NCBI GenBank assembly: GCA_032622095.1
Contig: CP136064.1
Coordinates: 174,042,310 to 174,106,309 of the forward strand
DNA length: 64,000 bases
Reading direction: 5' to 3'
Source of the DNA: Siphonodentalium dalli
Lineage: Eukaryota; Mollusca; Scaphopoda; Gadilida; Siphonodentaliidae
Part shown: positions 48,465-60,700 of the stretch, in pieces
Numbering within the stretch: the stretch's first letter is position 1
Layout: every line of letters starts with the position of its first letter
Program-made: the position numbers and the translations under genes
Notes under the pieces: model-generated
The model's input: the letters and a program-made list of their open reading frames with translations, nothing else
Told to the model about the DNA's origin: nothing
Databases searched by the model: none

Positions 48465-49965
48465 CTCATATATATTTTTGAAGACCTCTGTCTGTATGTC
48501 TGTCTGTATGTCATTTATACAAATCTACGATTCTCGACCGATCGGGACGAAACTTGGTACGTGTGTGTAGTTTGACCAGGCGGTATCGGAAACGGGTGGA
48601 GCTATCGACTTGAAATTTGGTATGTGAATGTATCTTGCCCCGAATACGAATTTTATCGGGTCGCCGAGCCCGTGCGACACAAGCTTCGCGCATGCGCAGA
48701 CCAGATCTCGGAAACGGGTGGAGCTATCGACTTGAAATTTGGTATGTGAATGTATCTTGCCCCGGATACGAATTTTATCGGGTCGCCGAGCCCGTGCGAC
48801 ACAAGCTTCGCGCATGCGCAGACCAGATCTCGGAAACGGGTGGAGCTATCGACTTGAAATTTGCTATGTGAATGTATCTTGCCCCGGATACGAATTTTAT
48901 CGGGTCGCCGAGCCCGTGCGACGCAATCTTCGCGCATGCGCAGACCAGATCTCGGAAACGGGTGGAGCTATCGACTTGAAATTTGGTATGTGAATGTATC
49001 TTGCCCCGGATACGAATTTTATCGGGTCGCCGAGCCCGTGCGACGCCAGCTTCGCGCATACGCAGACCAGATCTCGGAAACGGGTAGAGCTATCGACTTG
49101 AAATTTGGTTTTTGAATAGCCCGGACAACGTCGGGCTCATCGGCTAGTCTAATATATATTTTGGGACTTCTGTGTGTTTGTCTGTTAGCTGTGGCCGGGA
49201 AAACGACTGGACCGATTGAGCGCAAACTTCCAATCTAAGGTTAAAAATCCACGGGAAGTGTTTACCGCTGTTTTGGAGAAGCTCCGAGCACCCCTTCTCC
49301 ACTCTCAGTCACCAAAATGACCGTCCTTGGCACTGTGGGGTTAATCGCGTTGATAGTTAAAGAGCGTTCGTATCTGCGATGTCGTTTATAAAGAGCGTAT
49401 GCGTGTAGTGTGATTCTTATGTCTGGGGCCAGACGTGAGTGTGTCTGTATCCAGAGATGAGCGTGTTGTGTGATTCTTATGTCTGTCTTCGTACTTAGGG
49501 GTTCCAAAGGACGGGGGAGATTTTCATCGGGTAAGTTTTTCCGCCCGAGGTGATCTTCACCTTGAAACGGGTACGCAGTGATCGCGTTTGGCTAACGAAA
49601 ACGACCTTCTCACATATATATATATCTCTAATATATTTTGGGACTTCTGTTTGTTTGTCTGTTTGTTTGTCTGTTAGCTATGGCCGGGAAAACTGCCGGA
49701 CGGATTTCGACGAAATTTGATACCTAGGGGTAATTGTGTCCGGGGAGTGTTTTGGACGGGTTAAATCGTGACCCCGACCTGACATTGACCTTCAAAATGG
49801 TATATTCAAGGTCAAATCGGGTAAAACTGACGGATTTCGCTAGGTGTACTTTTGTCCGGGGAGTGTTTTGGACGGGTCAAATCATGACTCCGACCTGACC
49901 TTGACCTTCAAATTGGTCAATTCAAGGTCAAAGCGCGGACGAAGTCGGGTCACCTGCTAGTATCT
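48465..49965 (-). mobile_element. non-autonomous element with 122 bp tandem units, family D (orientation 2)
   Basis: Reverse complement of the 23.1-24.2 kb element, with more units: landmarks recur at 48617, 48739 and 48861, and again near 48983 and 49105. The left end ATCTCATATATATTTTTGAA mirrors the right end of the other copy. The modules GCTGTGGCCGGGAAAACGAC and AGTGTTTTGGACGGGT follow. The right end reads GGTCACCTGCTAGTATC. Two GCTCTTTA motif copies (49356-49369 and 49388-49399) lie inside, at the position where the other copy also has two (23419-23430 and 23449-23462). Confidence 0.75.
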
Positions 49966-50214
49966 CAATATTTTTAATATCTGGAGAGAAAAGGAACGTG
50001 GAATTCTTACAGTCACTCAAATTATCCGCTTTCCTATACAATTCGGTCACGGATACGAGGCAATTTTATCAGCGCATCTGGTAATGGCGTATACAGTTTT
50101 TGTTCAACGAATCACAAAAGTGTCTGGTGGAAAAACAATCAACAATAGTAAATCTCAGTATATATGATATCAGCTGCGAGTTTAACTTTGAGCGAAACCG
50201 TCACTGGGCATAAC

Positions 50215-50470
50215 ATATGCAATGATGAACTTGGCAAAACAAAATGGCGATAACTTATATTGTGCTTCTATTGATTTCACCAAAGCTTCCGATAATGTGT
50301 GGAGACAGGGACTGCATGTGGAGCAAATTGAAAAAAATCACGGTTTATCTGGTTACTAAGGGTTATACATAATACCAGAATCTAAAAATGTATGTGAATG
50401 CAAATGAGACTTGCGCAAGCTTCTTTCATAATTGTATTTGTTTAAAACAAGGAATAATCCGTTAAGCTTC
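50215..50470 (+). pseudogene. reverse transcriptase fragment of a LINE
   Basis: On the + strand the frame reads NGDNLYCASIDFTKASDNVW, then RQGLH. This is the RT palm motif A (LYC-x-x-x-DF-x-KAFD-x-VW-R-x-GL), with F replaced by S before the aspartate. After a frame break, about 90 nt downstream, MYVNANETCASFFHNCICLK, then QGII, matches the next RT block (VNG...SSFF...GLKQG). The two blocks and their spacing identify a non-LTR RT. Everything downstream (YADD and thumb) is missing. Confidence 0.65.
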
Positions 50471-51780
50471 CATTGCTATAGACATTCCATTGCTATAGAA
50501 AATATGTTCTGTATGTATTTTATATACCAACAGTTGAAGTCAAGGCAATTTTCTATAAATTCAACAACAAAAACCAAATTAATTTCGCTGGTTCTTTCTA
50601 TGTACCGCGATTACTGTCCGACAAAAAATCCAATCTTTGCACCTTTGCACCTTGAATACGCTAGACATAGTCGATCGTCAAAGTTCTCAACCAATAACTA
50701 TATGTACTAATCATGCCATTCCATCGTGTAATACTCAACCGGCATTGTGTGGATTTTGTGCTGACACACAAATGGTTGGAACTTCTTCAACTGGTGGCGA
50801 TTTCAGTCCAACAATATTCGACTTTTTGTCTAAAATAACATAGTTTAATCTAAATGCTGGTTGAACAAGTTGAATATCGCAACAATTCCAACATAGCGTT
50901 GACCTGGAATTCCCAATTGATGTTATGTCAGGCATGTCTGTCCTTACTAAAGTCTAACGCTGAAGGGGTCATTGTCGTCACATCTTGGTGTTTGGTACCC
51001 AGCTTTAAATAGGAAAAGGTGTTTTGGGCACCCAGTTTGACCTTTACATTGTTTTGAGCACATAAATGTTGAACAAATATCGCATGCTATCAAATGGCGA
51101 TTAGACAATCATCTTTAAAATTTATATTTCTGACTAATAATTATTTTTTCTCGGCGATATAACTTTATGATTTACGATAACGTATGTATCATAAAACCGC
51201 AAAATACCCAAAATACCTACAGTGTATTCCTTCCCAAAGCTGGGCAGTAGGTACACAGCATAACAAAATTGTTGACACGGGGAATTGTTAACCCGATTAA
51301 TTAAATTAATATTCACCAAGGCCGTATATGCTGAGGTGAATATTGACTTCCAAGGGCTGACAATTCCTCGTGTCTATCAAGAAACCAAGCTGCAAAACAT
51401 ATTTCAGTCCCCTCGCTATGCAATGGCTGACCTCTGCCGGCATGATTGTGTATTTTCTTAATTAAGTCTAACATTTTTTATTGAAGTGTTTTGTCAGTTA
51501 CAATTCATTCTGACTTAGACAATTTTAAAATGAATATGGACAGTTCAGTTTCTCAGAATAATGCAGAATGAATTGTAACCTACAAAAATCTCAGATAAAT
51601 AAATGTGACATTTCTTCACATTATGTGTAGGTGCTGGCAGTGGTAAGTCATGCGTAGGGGACTGAACTCTGCATGGAGCTTGATTACAAAAAAATCCATT
51701 TGAAGAGATGTACCCAAATTTGGTATGTTTGAGTATTTATATTCCATTCACTAACATTATAGCTGGTTAATGTTTGAATT
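50471..51780. other. intergenic, nothing recognised
   Basis: Short unassigned frames only. Confidence 0.4.
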
Positions 51781-51789
51781 TTCCATGGG

Positions 51790-52785
51790 AATACAGCGAA
51801 TTATTCAATGGCCATGACTGATGTGCATATGCAAGTCTAGAGAGGATGACTAGTCGAGGTGCAGTGTATTGATATATCTGGACGGGCTGTACATGGCCTT
51901 TTGTAGCGTGCATATGTGTACCTGGACTGACTGTATGGTCATGGATGGGGAGTAACTGTATATCTTGAGTGGCTATATGGTCGCAGTTGGTGTAAATATC
52001 TATACACGGAGAGACTATATATATGGTCATAGTTGAGGTGAATATGCATACAGGGAGTTAGTATATGGTCATGAATGATGTGGATATAGGAGTGACTTGG
52101 TCATGTGTGGGGTGCACATGTATATCTGGTGTGACTGCATGACAATATGAGCATACACTGAGTTGATGTGTAGTAGTGTGTGTGGTGAATATGTATACTA
52201 GGATTGAATGTATGGCCACGTGTAGGTGTACGGGTATTCACAGTTTAGCTTTGAGGTAATTCATATGTGTATCAACATGGCCATGCGCATGGTGTTTATG
52301 CGTATATGGAGTGACTGTGCGGTCGTGGTGGAATGCTCATGTGTACATTGGGTGGCTGTGTTGTCGAGGTGAGTGTATATGTATACATGCGTTGGCTGTA
52401 TACATATGATGATCAATGAGTGGGGTACGTGATTGGATACATTTGGAGTTGTTGTGTGTTGTAGGTGGTGTGTATATATGCACATGGAATGACTGTGCAT
52501 GTAGCATAATTGTCATGGGTGACGTGTATATGAAAGTGAGCGGTGGCTGTAAGGCCGTGTGTGTGGTATTTGGTGTAATTGGAAGGGCTGTATGACCATT
52601 GGTAATGTGTATATGTATACATGGAGTGACTGTATGGTCCTGGGTGGGGTGTATATGTATATATTGAGTGGCTATATGAGCATAGATGATGCGAACAGGC
52701 ATACATGGAGTGACTGTATGGTCATAGGTGATGTGGTAGGTTTACAGGGATTGACTATGCTCATGAATGACGGGAATAGGTATAT
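51790..52785. repeat. diverged minisatellite, ~45-57 bp units
   Basis: Imperfect tandem units of the type GACTGTATGGTCATGGGT-GGTGTATATGTATA-GGAGT run throughout. On the minus strand they translate as His/Thr/Ile-rich frames (HIHIT, HTVTP), which are an artefact of the repeat. The last 265 bp (52521-52785) are nearly identical to 54852-55118. Confidence 0.75.
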
Positions 52786-53059
52786 ATATATATATATTTC
52801 GTTATTTCCTCCATTAATGAAGAGCTCACAGAGATATACATGTAACATATACACAGTTCAAAAGAAAAGACAAGAAAAGCACAAATCATACAAGACGGAG
52901 CATAATGATACAGTCATATGAAATACAGAGTATTAAGACAACGCATCGCACTTGTTATGTACAATATGTATATGATAACGATATCGCACACCCAACAAAC
53001 GTACAGCGTATTCGCAACACTCAGACAGGTATCTGCGGATCCGCTATACGCATATACAC

Positions 53060-53174
53060 CTCTCTCTCTCTCTATCTCTGTCTCTTACTCACATGTCTCT
53101 CTATTTCTCTCTCCGCTATATCTTTCTCTCACACACGCGCGCATGCCCTCGCACACACACAGACACACACCCCC

Positions 53175-53205
<31 letters not shown>

Positions 53206-53345
53206 TTCACATACACACACACACCCTCACCACACCCTAGAACCCACACTCGCACACATACATCCTCACACACACACACACACACCTACACACACACACC
53301 CTCACACGCACACACACACACACCCACCCTCACGTATCATCACAT
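53060..53345. repeat. (CT)n and (CA)n microsatellites
   Basis: CT-rich tracts (53060-53215) pass into CA-rich tracts (53205-53330). Long open frames rich in Ser/Leu or Thr/His here follow from the dinucleotide repeats and are not genes. Confidence 0.9.
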
Positions 53346-53777
53346 ACTCCCCGCATGCACACGCACACAACGTGCACCCCGTGACAGTTCACGCTCTTTT
53401 ACATAGTTATAGGCTTGCTTGAGATCCCGCCATTCGACGCATAGGTTTACCTATTTTGTTGAGTGACTTCGACCTCATAAAAGTTCTGTACAGAGTTCAA
53501 CGCCAAATCATGCATCATTGCTGAAGCGTGCATGTGTTAGGCGAAGGCCGAAGTGCTAGCTGTTGGCTATAACTGGAGCTTGGCCATGTAAAATATCCTG
53601 TTAAAGATTTGACACCATCGTACTGTATGCTTTCCAAAGTAAATGTGTGTGGTGCACCATGAAAGAAACGAAACACATGGGCTCATCGATGAATGAATAA
53701 AGTTCGCCAGGTAATTTTGTTAGATGAAGAAGTACTAGTTCATCATCATCGAGTTCATCTGTCCAGAGGTAAAACAA

Positions 53778-54851
53778 TCATCCAAATTTGTCAATTAGCT
53801 GGTACCACATACCATTTCGAAGGATGCATAATGCACGGTGATTACAGTAAATTAGAACATGCTTAATTACATCATGGTGAGTCATATTGCATAACATACA
53901 TACAGTAGGTTCACATGCATGTACAGCTGTGGCAGCTACTAATTGTGCAACTGTGAAAAAGGCACCCTTTCTATCTGGGTAAATGCGACAGCATCGCCAC
54001 AAAAGGGACAATTGCAGGCAACTATGCATTTTCCCGAAACGAAGAAGGGATGGGTCATTATCAATATTGCGCTTCCAGTCGAGTTCACGTTTGTTATTTA
54101 ACTTCAGTTTTGAGTATACGGGACCATTCTGATTTTGTTGGAAACATGCCGCGATAGGAGAATTGGTAAAAGTATTGAACAATGTTATATGACATGAGAA
54201 TACGATCAATATCGGAGAAGAACGAGTTTGGGTTGACGTACTCCCCAGAGAGATGCGAGTGTAATCTTAAGGTGAAGATTTCTTTGCACGCTTTGGTAGG
54301 TGATAATCGACAAAGACTACCAAAGAGGCTGAGTTTACGAGCATCTATGGTTGAGCAGATAGAGCCTAAGCCCATAAGACCAGACACGATGTCAGTTCTA
54401 GCTCTCACCGGCAATGCTTGTATTCGCTTCAAACAAAATCGGTGAATTTTCTCGAGATCTGATATGTTTGCTTGAGACATACCGCAAAGGAATTCTGTCC
54501 CATACAAGCCTTTTGGCAACACAATTGATTCATATATGATTGCACAACTTGATGGTGTGATACCACCAGCATAGAGCCCGGCGTTGCTCAAAAGAAAGTA
54601 TGTAGATAGGATTTTATCTACTACCACTTCAACAAATTCCTTTACAAAATTGACTTTACTAATGTGAATACCCAAATGTGTGATTTCATCAGTTTCGGAT
54701 ACAATTCCATCCCCAAGATACCATTCTCGATTTAAGGCACCATTTTGACGTACGTTTTCGTTGAATGCAATGACTTTGGTTTTCTTTGGGTTATACCTGA
54801 ATCTCCACTTTTGGCTGTAAGATGAGCATATATCTAATAGGCGCTGTAAAA
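53778..54851 (-). pseudogene. LINE reverse transcriptase, C-terminal part, embedded in minisatellite
   Basis: Minus strand, from 54851: SSYSQKWRFRYNPKKTKVIA, then ITHLGIHIS, then ..VLPKGLYGTEFLC and LEKIHRFCLKRIQALP. This is the RT thumb and connection pattern (W.F.YNP.KTK, LG..I, Y..VLPK.LYG.E). After a frameshift near 54150 the continuation down to 53778 has a CxxC...H...C knuckle (CMLCNMTHHDVIKHVLIYC), also typical of LINE C-termini. The YADD palm is missing because the copy stops at the junction with the minisatellite at 54852. Inactive. Confidence 0.75.
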
Positions 54852-55410
54852 GACGTGTATATGTAAGTGAGCGGTGGCTGTAAGGCCGTGTGTGTGGTAT
54901 TTGATGTAATTGGAAGGGCTGTATGACCATTGGTAATGTGTATATGTATACCTGGAGTGACTGTATGGTCCTGGGTGGGGTGTATATGTATATATTGAGT
55001 GGCTATATGATCATAGATGATGCGAACAGGCATACATGGAGTGACTGTATGGTCATAGGTGATGTGGGTAGGTTTACAGGGATTGACTGTATGCTCATGA
55101 ATGACGGGAATAGGTATATTAGGCGTGACTGATTGTATGGTCACTAATGTGGTGAATATATGCAGATAGTGACTAAATGTAGTATTGGAGTATACCTGAT
55201 GTGCCTGCATGGTGAATCATGGCTGTATGGTCACGTGTGAAGATGGGTGTACATATATACCCAAATGTGGCTGTATATGGTCATGGATGAGGTGTAGTGG
55301 TATACATAGAGTGGCTGCATTTGTGTGGTGTTTGCGTATAAAGGGAGTGACTGTATGGTCATGGGTCGGTTGTACATGTATACTTTGGTGGCTGTCGCTT
55401 TCCACAAAAA
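54852..55410. repeat. diverged minisatellite, right block
   Basis: Same unit type as 51790-52785. Its first 267 bp (54852-55118) repeat 52521-52785 in the same orientation with only scattered differences. The rest is a diverged array not copied on the left. Confidence 0.75.
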
Positions 55411-56784
55411 AATCGAGGATACTTATCTTAATCGAGAGTGAGGTCATATTAGAGATTTCTCACGTGGCGTTTATGCACAATGGAATAAACGCTAAACGGT
55501 TTTCCTGACAAAAGTTGAATCCAACGAGACGATGTAGCCCGGGCGTGTTATGACATCTCCAGTTTCTGACAATAATTGTTATGCGAAAATCCCAATTCCA
55601 AACTACCATTAGATTTGATTGAATAGCTTATGCTGTTGTTGTTTTACGTGGAAGTATGGACAACTGAAGACATTCTCGGCATCTCAGAGCAACCATAACC
55701 ATATTCGCATGAGGTAAAATCCGTTTATGTTTTGAGGACAGTGCACCATTATCGTTGTATTGGTTGTCATAGGAGTATCCGTTGTTTGTTTTTTGTTGTT
55801 GTTGAGAAACCACTTTTCCGGACCACCAAGAACAACACCGTTGCTGAATTATATTGGGCCGGCATAACAATAAAAATATGTGGTGCCATTTTCTTTCGCT
55901 ATGCCGGTACTGCCATAAGTAGATGTTATGAAAAACAATGGGATAATTCCAAACATTTGTCATTACAAGGTAAGCTGTAGTTGCAGAATACTTATTTTTG
56001 TGAATTCTCAGTATCAAATTCATGGCAAAAAAAATCGATTTTTAATATTTTATAAAATTATTTATTTCGCCACTTAGTTCTGTATATTGATACATTTTTT
56101 GGGAAGTTTAATCAATTTGCTCCACAACAAAACCATTTCCATAGTAGACATTCCAGGAAAATGATCTGTTATGACCAAATTACTTCCCCTCACCGCATCA
56201 AAATTTCTACCAAAAGACAATTGACATATTGACATTCCATCCGTGCGTCAGAATTTTCGATTTCTGCCCATTATACTTTAATAATAATAAAAAACTGCCT
56301 TAGCTATTACTCTTTACAAAATAATAGGAGAATAACTATAGACATCGACATTAAGACCATGTCGACCCTCAGAATACTTTAATTGTTGCTTTTTCACACT
56401 CTTCGCAAAATTAAAAAAAATAATTTAAATTTAAATTCGCGAAAAATACAATAATATATCCATGTTAATTTGGTTGTATACATACTACAATTATATGATA
56501 ACACCCCTTCAAATTGAAACCAACTGCACTTCGATATATGTAACACTATGTCCAGTATTAGGGGAATTACCTACCCCTACCCCACCAATTTAGACAAACC
56601 CTACCCACAATTTTGACAAATACGATAAAACATAAACAGTGCCATAAAATTCGAATGCACGACACTTTTCAGGTGGCAGACATGCTCCAACCGATACGGA
56701 ATGTCATAAGAATTGTCTCTTAAAAATTCCGCAGAGGGGGGGGGGGTCCATATATGTTGGCTCAGGGTCTATATTAAGTATAAT
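55411..56784. other. intergenic, nothing recognised
   Basis: No gene motif. A G-run lies at 56737-56745. The AT content rises sharply at 56000-56500. Confidence 0.4.
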
Positions 56785-57512
56785 AAAAGGTCAGCCGACC
56801 ACAGTCCCCCGACAACGTGGCAAGTCGATGCCGCTTTGTTAAAGAAATTAAAAAAAATGTTGAAATGTTCTAAGTCGAAAAGGTTTAATAACTCCGTAAA
56901 TAAATAATTTTTCCGTCATCTATATACATGTTGCACATCTCCAATATGTGGGTAACCATACTCTGAAGTTTCAATTATCTACGATCAAAACTATAGGAGG
57001 AGTTGATTACACCATGAAGGTAGGCCTACCCTCATCCAGAAAATTATAAAAAATGGTGAAATTTTCTAAGTCGAAAAGGGTTAATAACTCGATCTGTCAA
57101 AAAAATATTTTTTCATCATCTATATACATGTTGCACATCTTCAATATATGGGCAACAATATTCTGAAGTTTCAAATCTCTATAGGATGAAAACTGTAGGA
57201 GGAGTTGATTACACCATGAAGGTAGGCCTACCCTCCTACTGAAAATTATAAAAAATGGTGAAATTTTCTAAGTCGAAAAGGGTTAATTCTCCGTCAAAAA
57301 AATATTTTTCCGTCATCTATGAGCAACAATATTATGAAGTTTCAAATCTCTGGGATGAAATCTGTAGGAGGAGATGATTACAGCATGAAGGTACTCAATT
57401 TGAAGTGTGAGGGACGGGCGGACGGACGGACAAACGAACGGCTAGACGAACGGACGGACGGAACCCGTTTCTATAGTCCCCCTTCTCTTTCAGAACGTCG
57501 GGGGACAATAAA
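56785..57512 (+). mobile_element. short element with ~180 bp tandem units, family B (orientation 2)
   Basis: Starts GGTCAGCCGACCACAGTCCC. Three tandem units of about 180 bp carry TTCTAAGTCGAAAAGGGTTA, ATCTATATACATGTTGCACA and GGAGGAGTTGATTACACCAT. It ends with GACGGACGGAAC and CGTCGGGGGACAATAAAA. Reverse complement of 15784-16230, with one more unit. It ends about 150 bp before the POLR2D start codon. Confidence 0.65.
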
Positions 57513-57663
57513 ATAGTGTTTACGATAACTCGGCGAACTGACCCCCGAAGTCCTATCCAGAGGTGTCGCACTGTTTTTTAGTCACCGGCAAATACCGGAA
57601 AATGAGTAACATTCTATCCGAATAACGTGAGAAAAGCTATTCCTCATTTTGAAGACAACCAAA
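57513..57663 (+). promoter_or_regulatory. probable POLR2D promoter and 5' UTR
   Basis: This is the only unique DNA between the family B element and the POLR2D ATG, so the core promoter should lie here or within the element. No TATA box at a typical position is evident, as expected for a housekeeping gene. The start context ACCAAAATGG has the favourable A at -3 and G at +4. Confidence 0.35.
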
Positions 57664-57733
57664 ATGGCTGCCGCCTCATCGACAGGGAGCGAATTGCAAG
57701 ACGAAGATGCTTCTGAATTGGTATTTCCGAAAG
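57664..57733 (+). CDS. POLR2D: POLR2D exon 1
   Basis: Encodes 23 residues ending LVFPK plus one nucleotide. Donor GTAACG. Confidence 0.93.
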
Positions 57734-60700
57734 GTAACGACCACCACATTCGAATAATGAATAAAACTAGTTATTTACTACAAGCTCTCATAAAATATTT
57801 TAATATTCGGATGCAAAAAATAATGGAAATGTCTGGGGAGAAACTTCTGTTCCTTATATTCGTGACAACTTCATTGTTTGGCAAAAGTGACACTGTATCT
57901 GGGACTGGAGATGTGTCAGTGCAGGAACCTTCCGCTTATAGACGCATTGGTCCAGGTGCTACCACGGCCGACTTCAGAGAATGCAATCATGCATTGATAC
58001 GTGCTTGAGTTAGTGACTATATATCCGGCAAATTTGCACACGTAACTATTTTCAATCATGAAGATGTCACATGGTACACGTTCAATGACTGGAGTGTTGT
58101 CTGATGTCAGACAAGATAGCGAATTACATGTACCATCAATACCATGTCAACTAACCCTCATCTACATTTCAATGTACTGAACATAGGTCACGAATTGTGA
58201 TATACTAGCCGATAGTGGGCAATATCTAACTCCAAGTACACTTATCTACATGTTTGAATATGTCAATTGGCAATGCTAAGAACAAAATGTTATGAGTGCT
58301 GAAAGCATTTACACTTAACCCAATCATAGCATTTTGGGGATAGCGGAAACATTAACTACATACGCTGCAGTGAGTCACAAGTTTTAAGCACATATCTCTA
58401 ACTTCTATACAATGATGGAGATAAGAAATTACATTACTCTACACATTTCACTGGACCGCCCTCTTCACTGGACCAGACCACCACTAGCGGTCTGGTGCGC
58501 ATCCCTAAAGTAGTAAAGTCCTCGTATAATTATCTCCTTACTAACGTTAGCAATTTCAAGTAAGATGTCATAATAGGCTAGAGAGAATAGGGAAAGCTTG
58601 TGATGCTACGAACAATGCCACGATTCCCTGTTGATATTTGGAATGTTCATGACTTGACAGTTAATAACAGAGCTCTCACCAACATCTGTGAGACTGTTAA
58701 CCAACATATCAACATCGCTGGTCATTCGACTAAGAAAATTCCTTCTAATCGGGCTGGTGTGTGTGTAAAATTGTACGTGAGAATCAGAGATATACCGGTA
58801 GATGAAAATAGCATTATGTGAAAACTGCATCAATTCAATACATGTAATTACTTACTAACGCTGTTTCTTCTTTCTTCCAACAGAATTTGAGAATGCTGAA
58901 ACTTTACTGATATCAGAAGTTAAAATGTTACTGGAACACAGGTATTGTTTATATAAATAGTTACATATATACTCTTGGGTGCCTAATAAACATACATGTA
59001 CGATTGTTAAATTTGAATTAAAATTGCCGCCTGACGCCTGTACGATCGTTATTTGGCCCTGTACGTTTATTCAATTTGGCGGTCGAAATATGTCAACCAA
59101 ACTTTTTTTTTATACAGGGATGATTTGTGATTATTGAACAAATAAAGCGTGTGTGTTGATTCGTATGCACATTCGAAGACTCAGTTATCTACACATCGAA
59201 ACTATTTCTGTTAGGCCAAAAAAAAAGTGTTTTGGTTCTCTGGCAATTTCTTTTTCAAATCAATGAGGGAGGGAGGGTTTTATTTTTATTTTTTATTTTT
59301 TTCTGCGCATAGTAAGCATGGACAAAGATACCTTCCTCTGTCTAGTAATAACCAGAAAGGTAGAGGGAACTGTTATGCATATAAACTCATTTAGTCTTAT
59401 ATAAAAATGACATTGTACTACCAGTGTATGACTGGGATTACCTAACAATATATAATGCCCCTGACATTAACTACTGTTATTGTTGTCTAAAACCTGATAC
59501 CTCCCCATTCTAATATGTGATCCTGAATTTAGTCCTGTGCCTTTCAATTGTATAAAGTTACAATTAGTGTAAGTTGTTCACAGTGACTAATTGTAAGAAG
59601 AGCATGAGGATCAGCTAATCATTTTCTTAATTGTAGTCATCTACTTCATGTTGTAAGCCTGTAAGTCACTTTTTAACACATTACATGTTAGAGCTCAATG
59701 CACACTAATATTCGACACATATCTGCTATGGACATGTTGATAAAATGCAAATATTTTTTATTTTTTTTCGTAAGTTTTTTTGTCATAACATCAGCCCTGT
59801 ATGTTAATCCGCCCTGTATGTTTATTAAAAAATTGGGAATATTCCGCCCTGTATGTTTATTCCGCCCTGTATGTTTATTAGGCACTCAAGAGTATGGTGG
59901 TTTATATTTGAGTAATCAGAAATTTTGTCTATTGAAAGATATATAGTAAGATACAAGAGCACACCAGTGACCAAAAAAAAAATTAATTCGTGTATATAAT
60001 TTTACCCCCCCCCCCCCCCCAATAACTTGGACTGGCCATGACTTGATGCAGCATATTGTATTTAAGTTATTTCGTACTCCGCATGTATAATGTTTCGCTG
60101 ATTCTTGGTATACAGTGGGCGTTTTATTTATAGAAATGGGAATTTTTGGGACGGATTAAAAGTCGAACTGCGACCCGGAGGCCGAGTCCGGTAGAAGATG
60201 TAGTTTGTAATTCTGGTGAGATGCAAGAGAAAACTTCAGTGATAAGCCATATATACATATAGTTGTTGTAATAATTTGAAGGATTAGTTGTTTTAACGGA
60301 ATTATGAGTTGGTCATTCATGAAAGCAATATATTTTATATTCTACAATTACAATCATGGGTATATAATGTATGATCTTGAGCGCGTTACCATTTCTGACA
60401 TTGGTTTTCTTGTTTCAGATAATGCGTGATAGTCTGGGCATGGTTATGTACATGTATTTGTATCCTCTGTGTAACATTAGTATACCTTTCCTAACATCAT
60501 CATATATCCCCTTCCAAATACTGAAATCTAACAACTAATCCACCATAGACATAACTTGGTTCAAGCTTTTATCCATTAATTTTCTAGTCAGTTTTAAAAA
60601 AACTATTAAAAAAACATTGAACAGATATTTTTCGCCATGGGAACTTAAAATAATGAGATCAATGGTAAGATTTATTTTAGTTATTGCCCCAATCAACGAA

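Noticed and set aside
52337-52702. His/Thr/Ile-rich frames on the minus strand (also 54791-55210)
   Set aside because: Translation of a minisatellite, with no start, domain or splice support.
52918-53422. Long Ser/Leu/Thr/His-rich frames, up to 162 codons
   Set aside because: Entirely produced by (CT)n and (CA)n microsatellites.
57649-58008. A longer 119-codon frame through POLR2D exon 1 and into the intron
   Set aside because: It starts at TTG, and the conserved protein leaves this frame at the GTAACG donor (57734). RPB4 continues at 58884.
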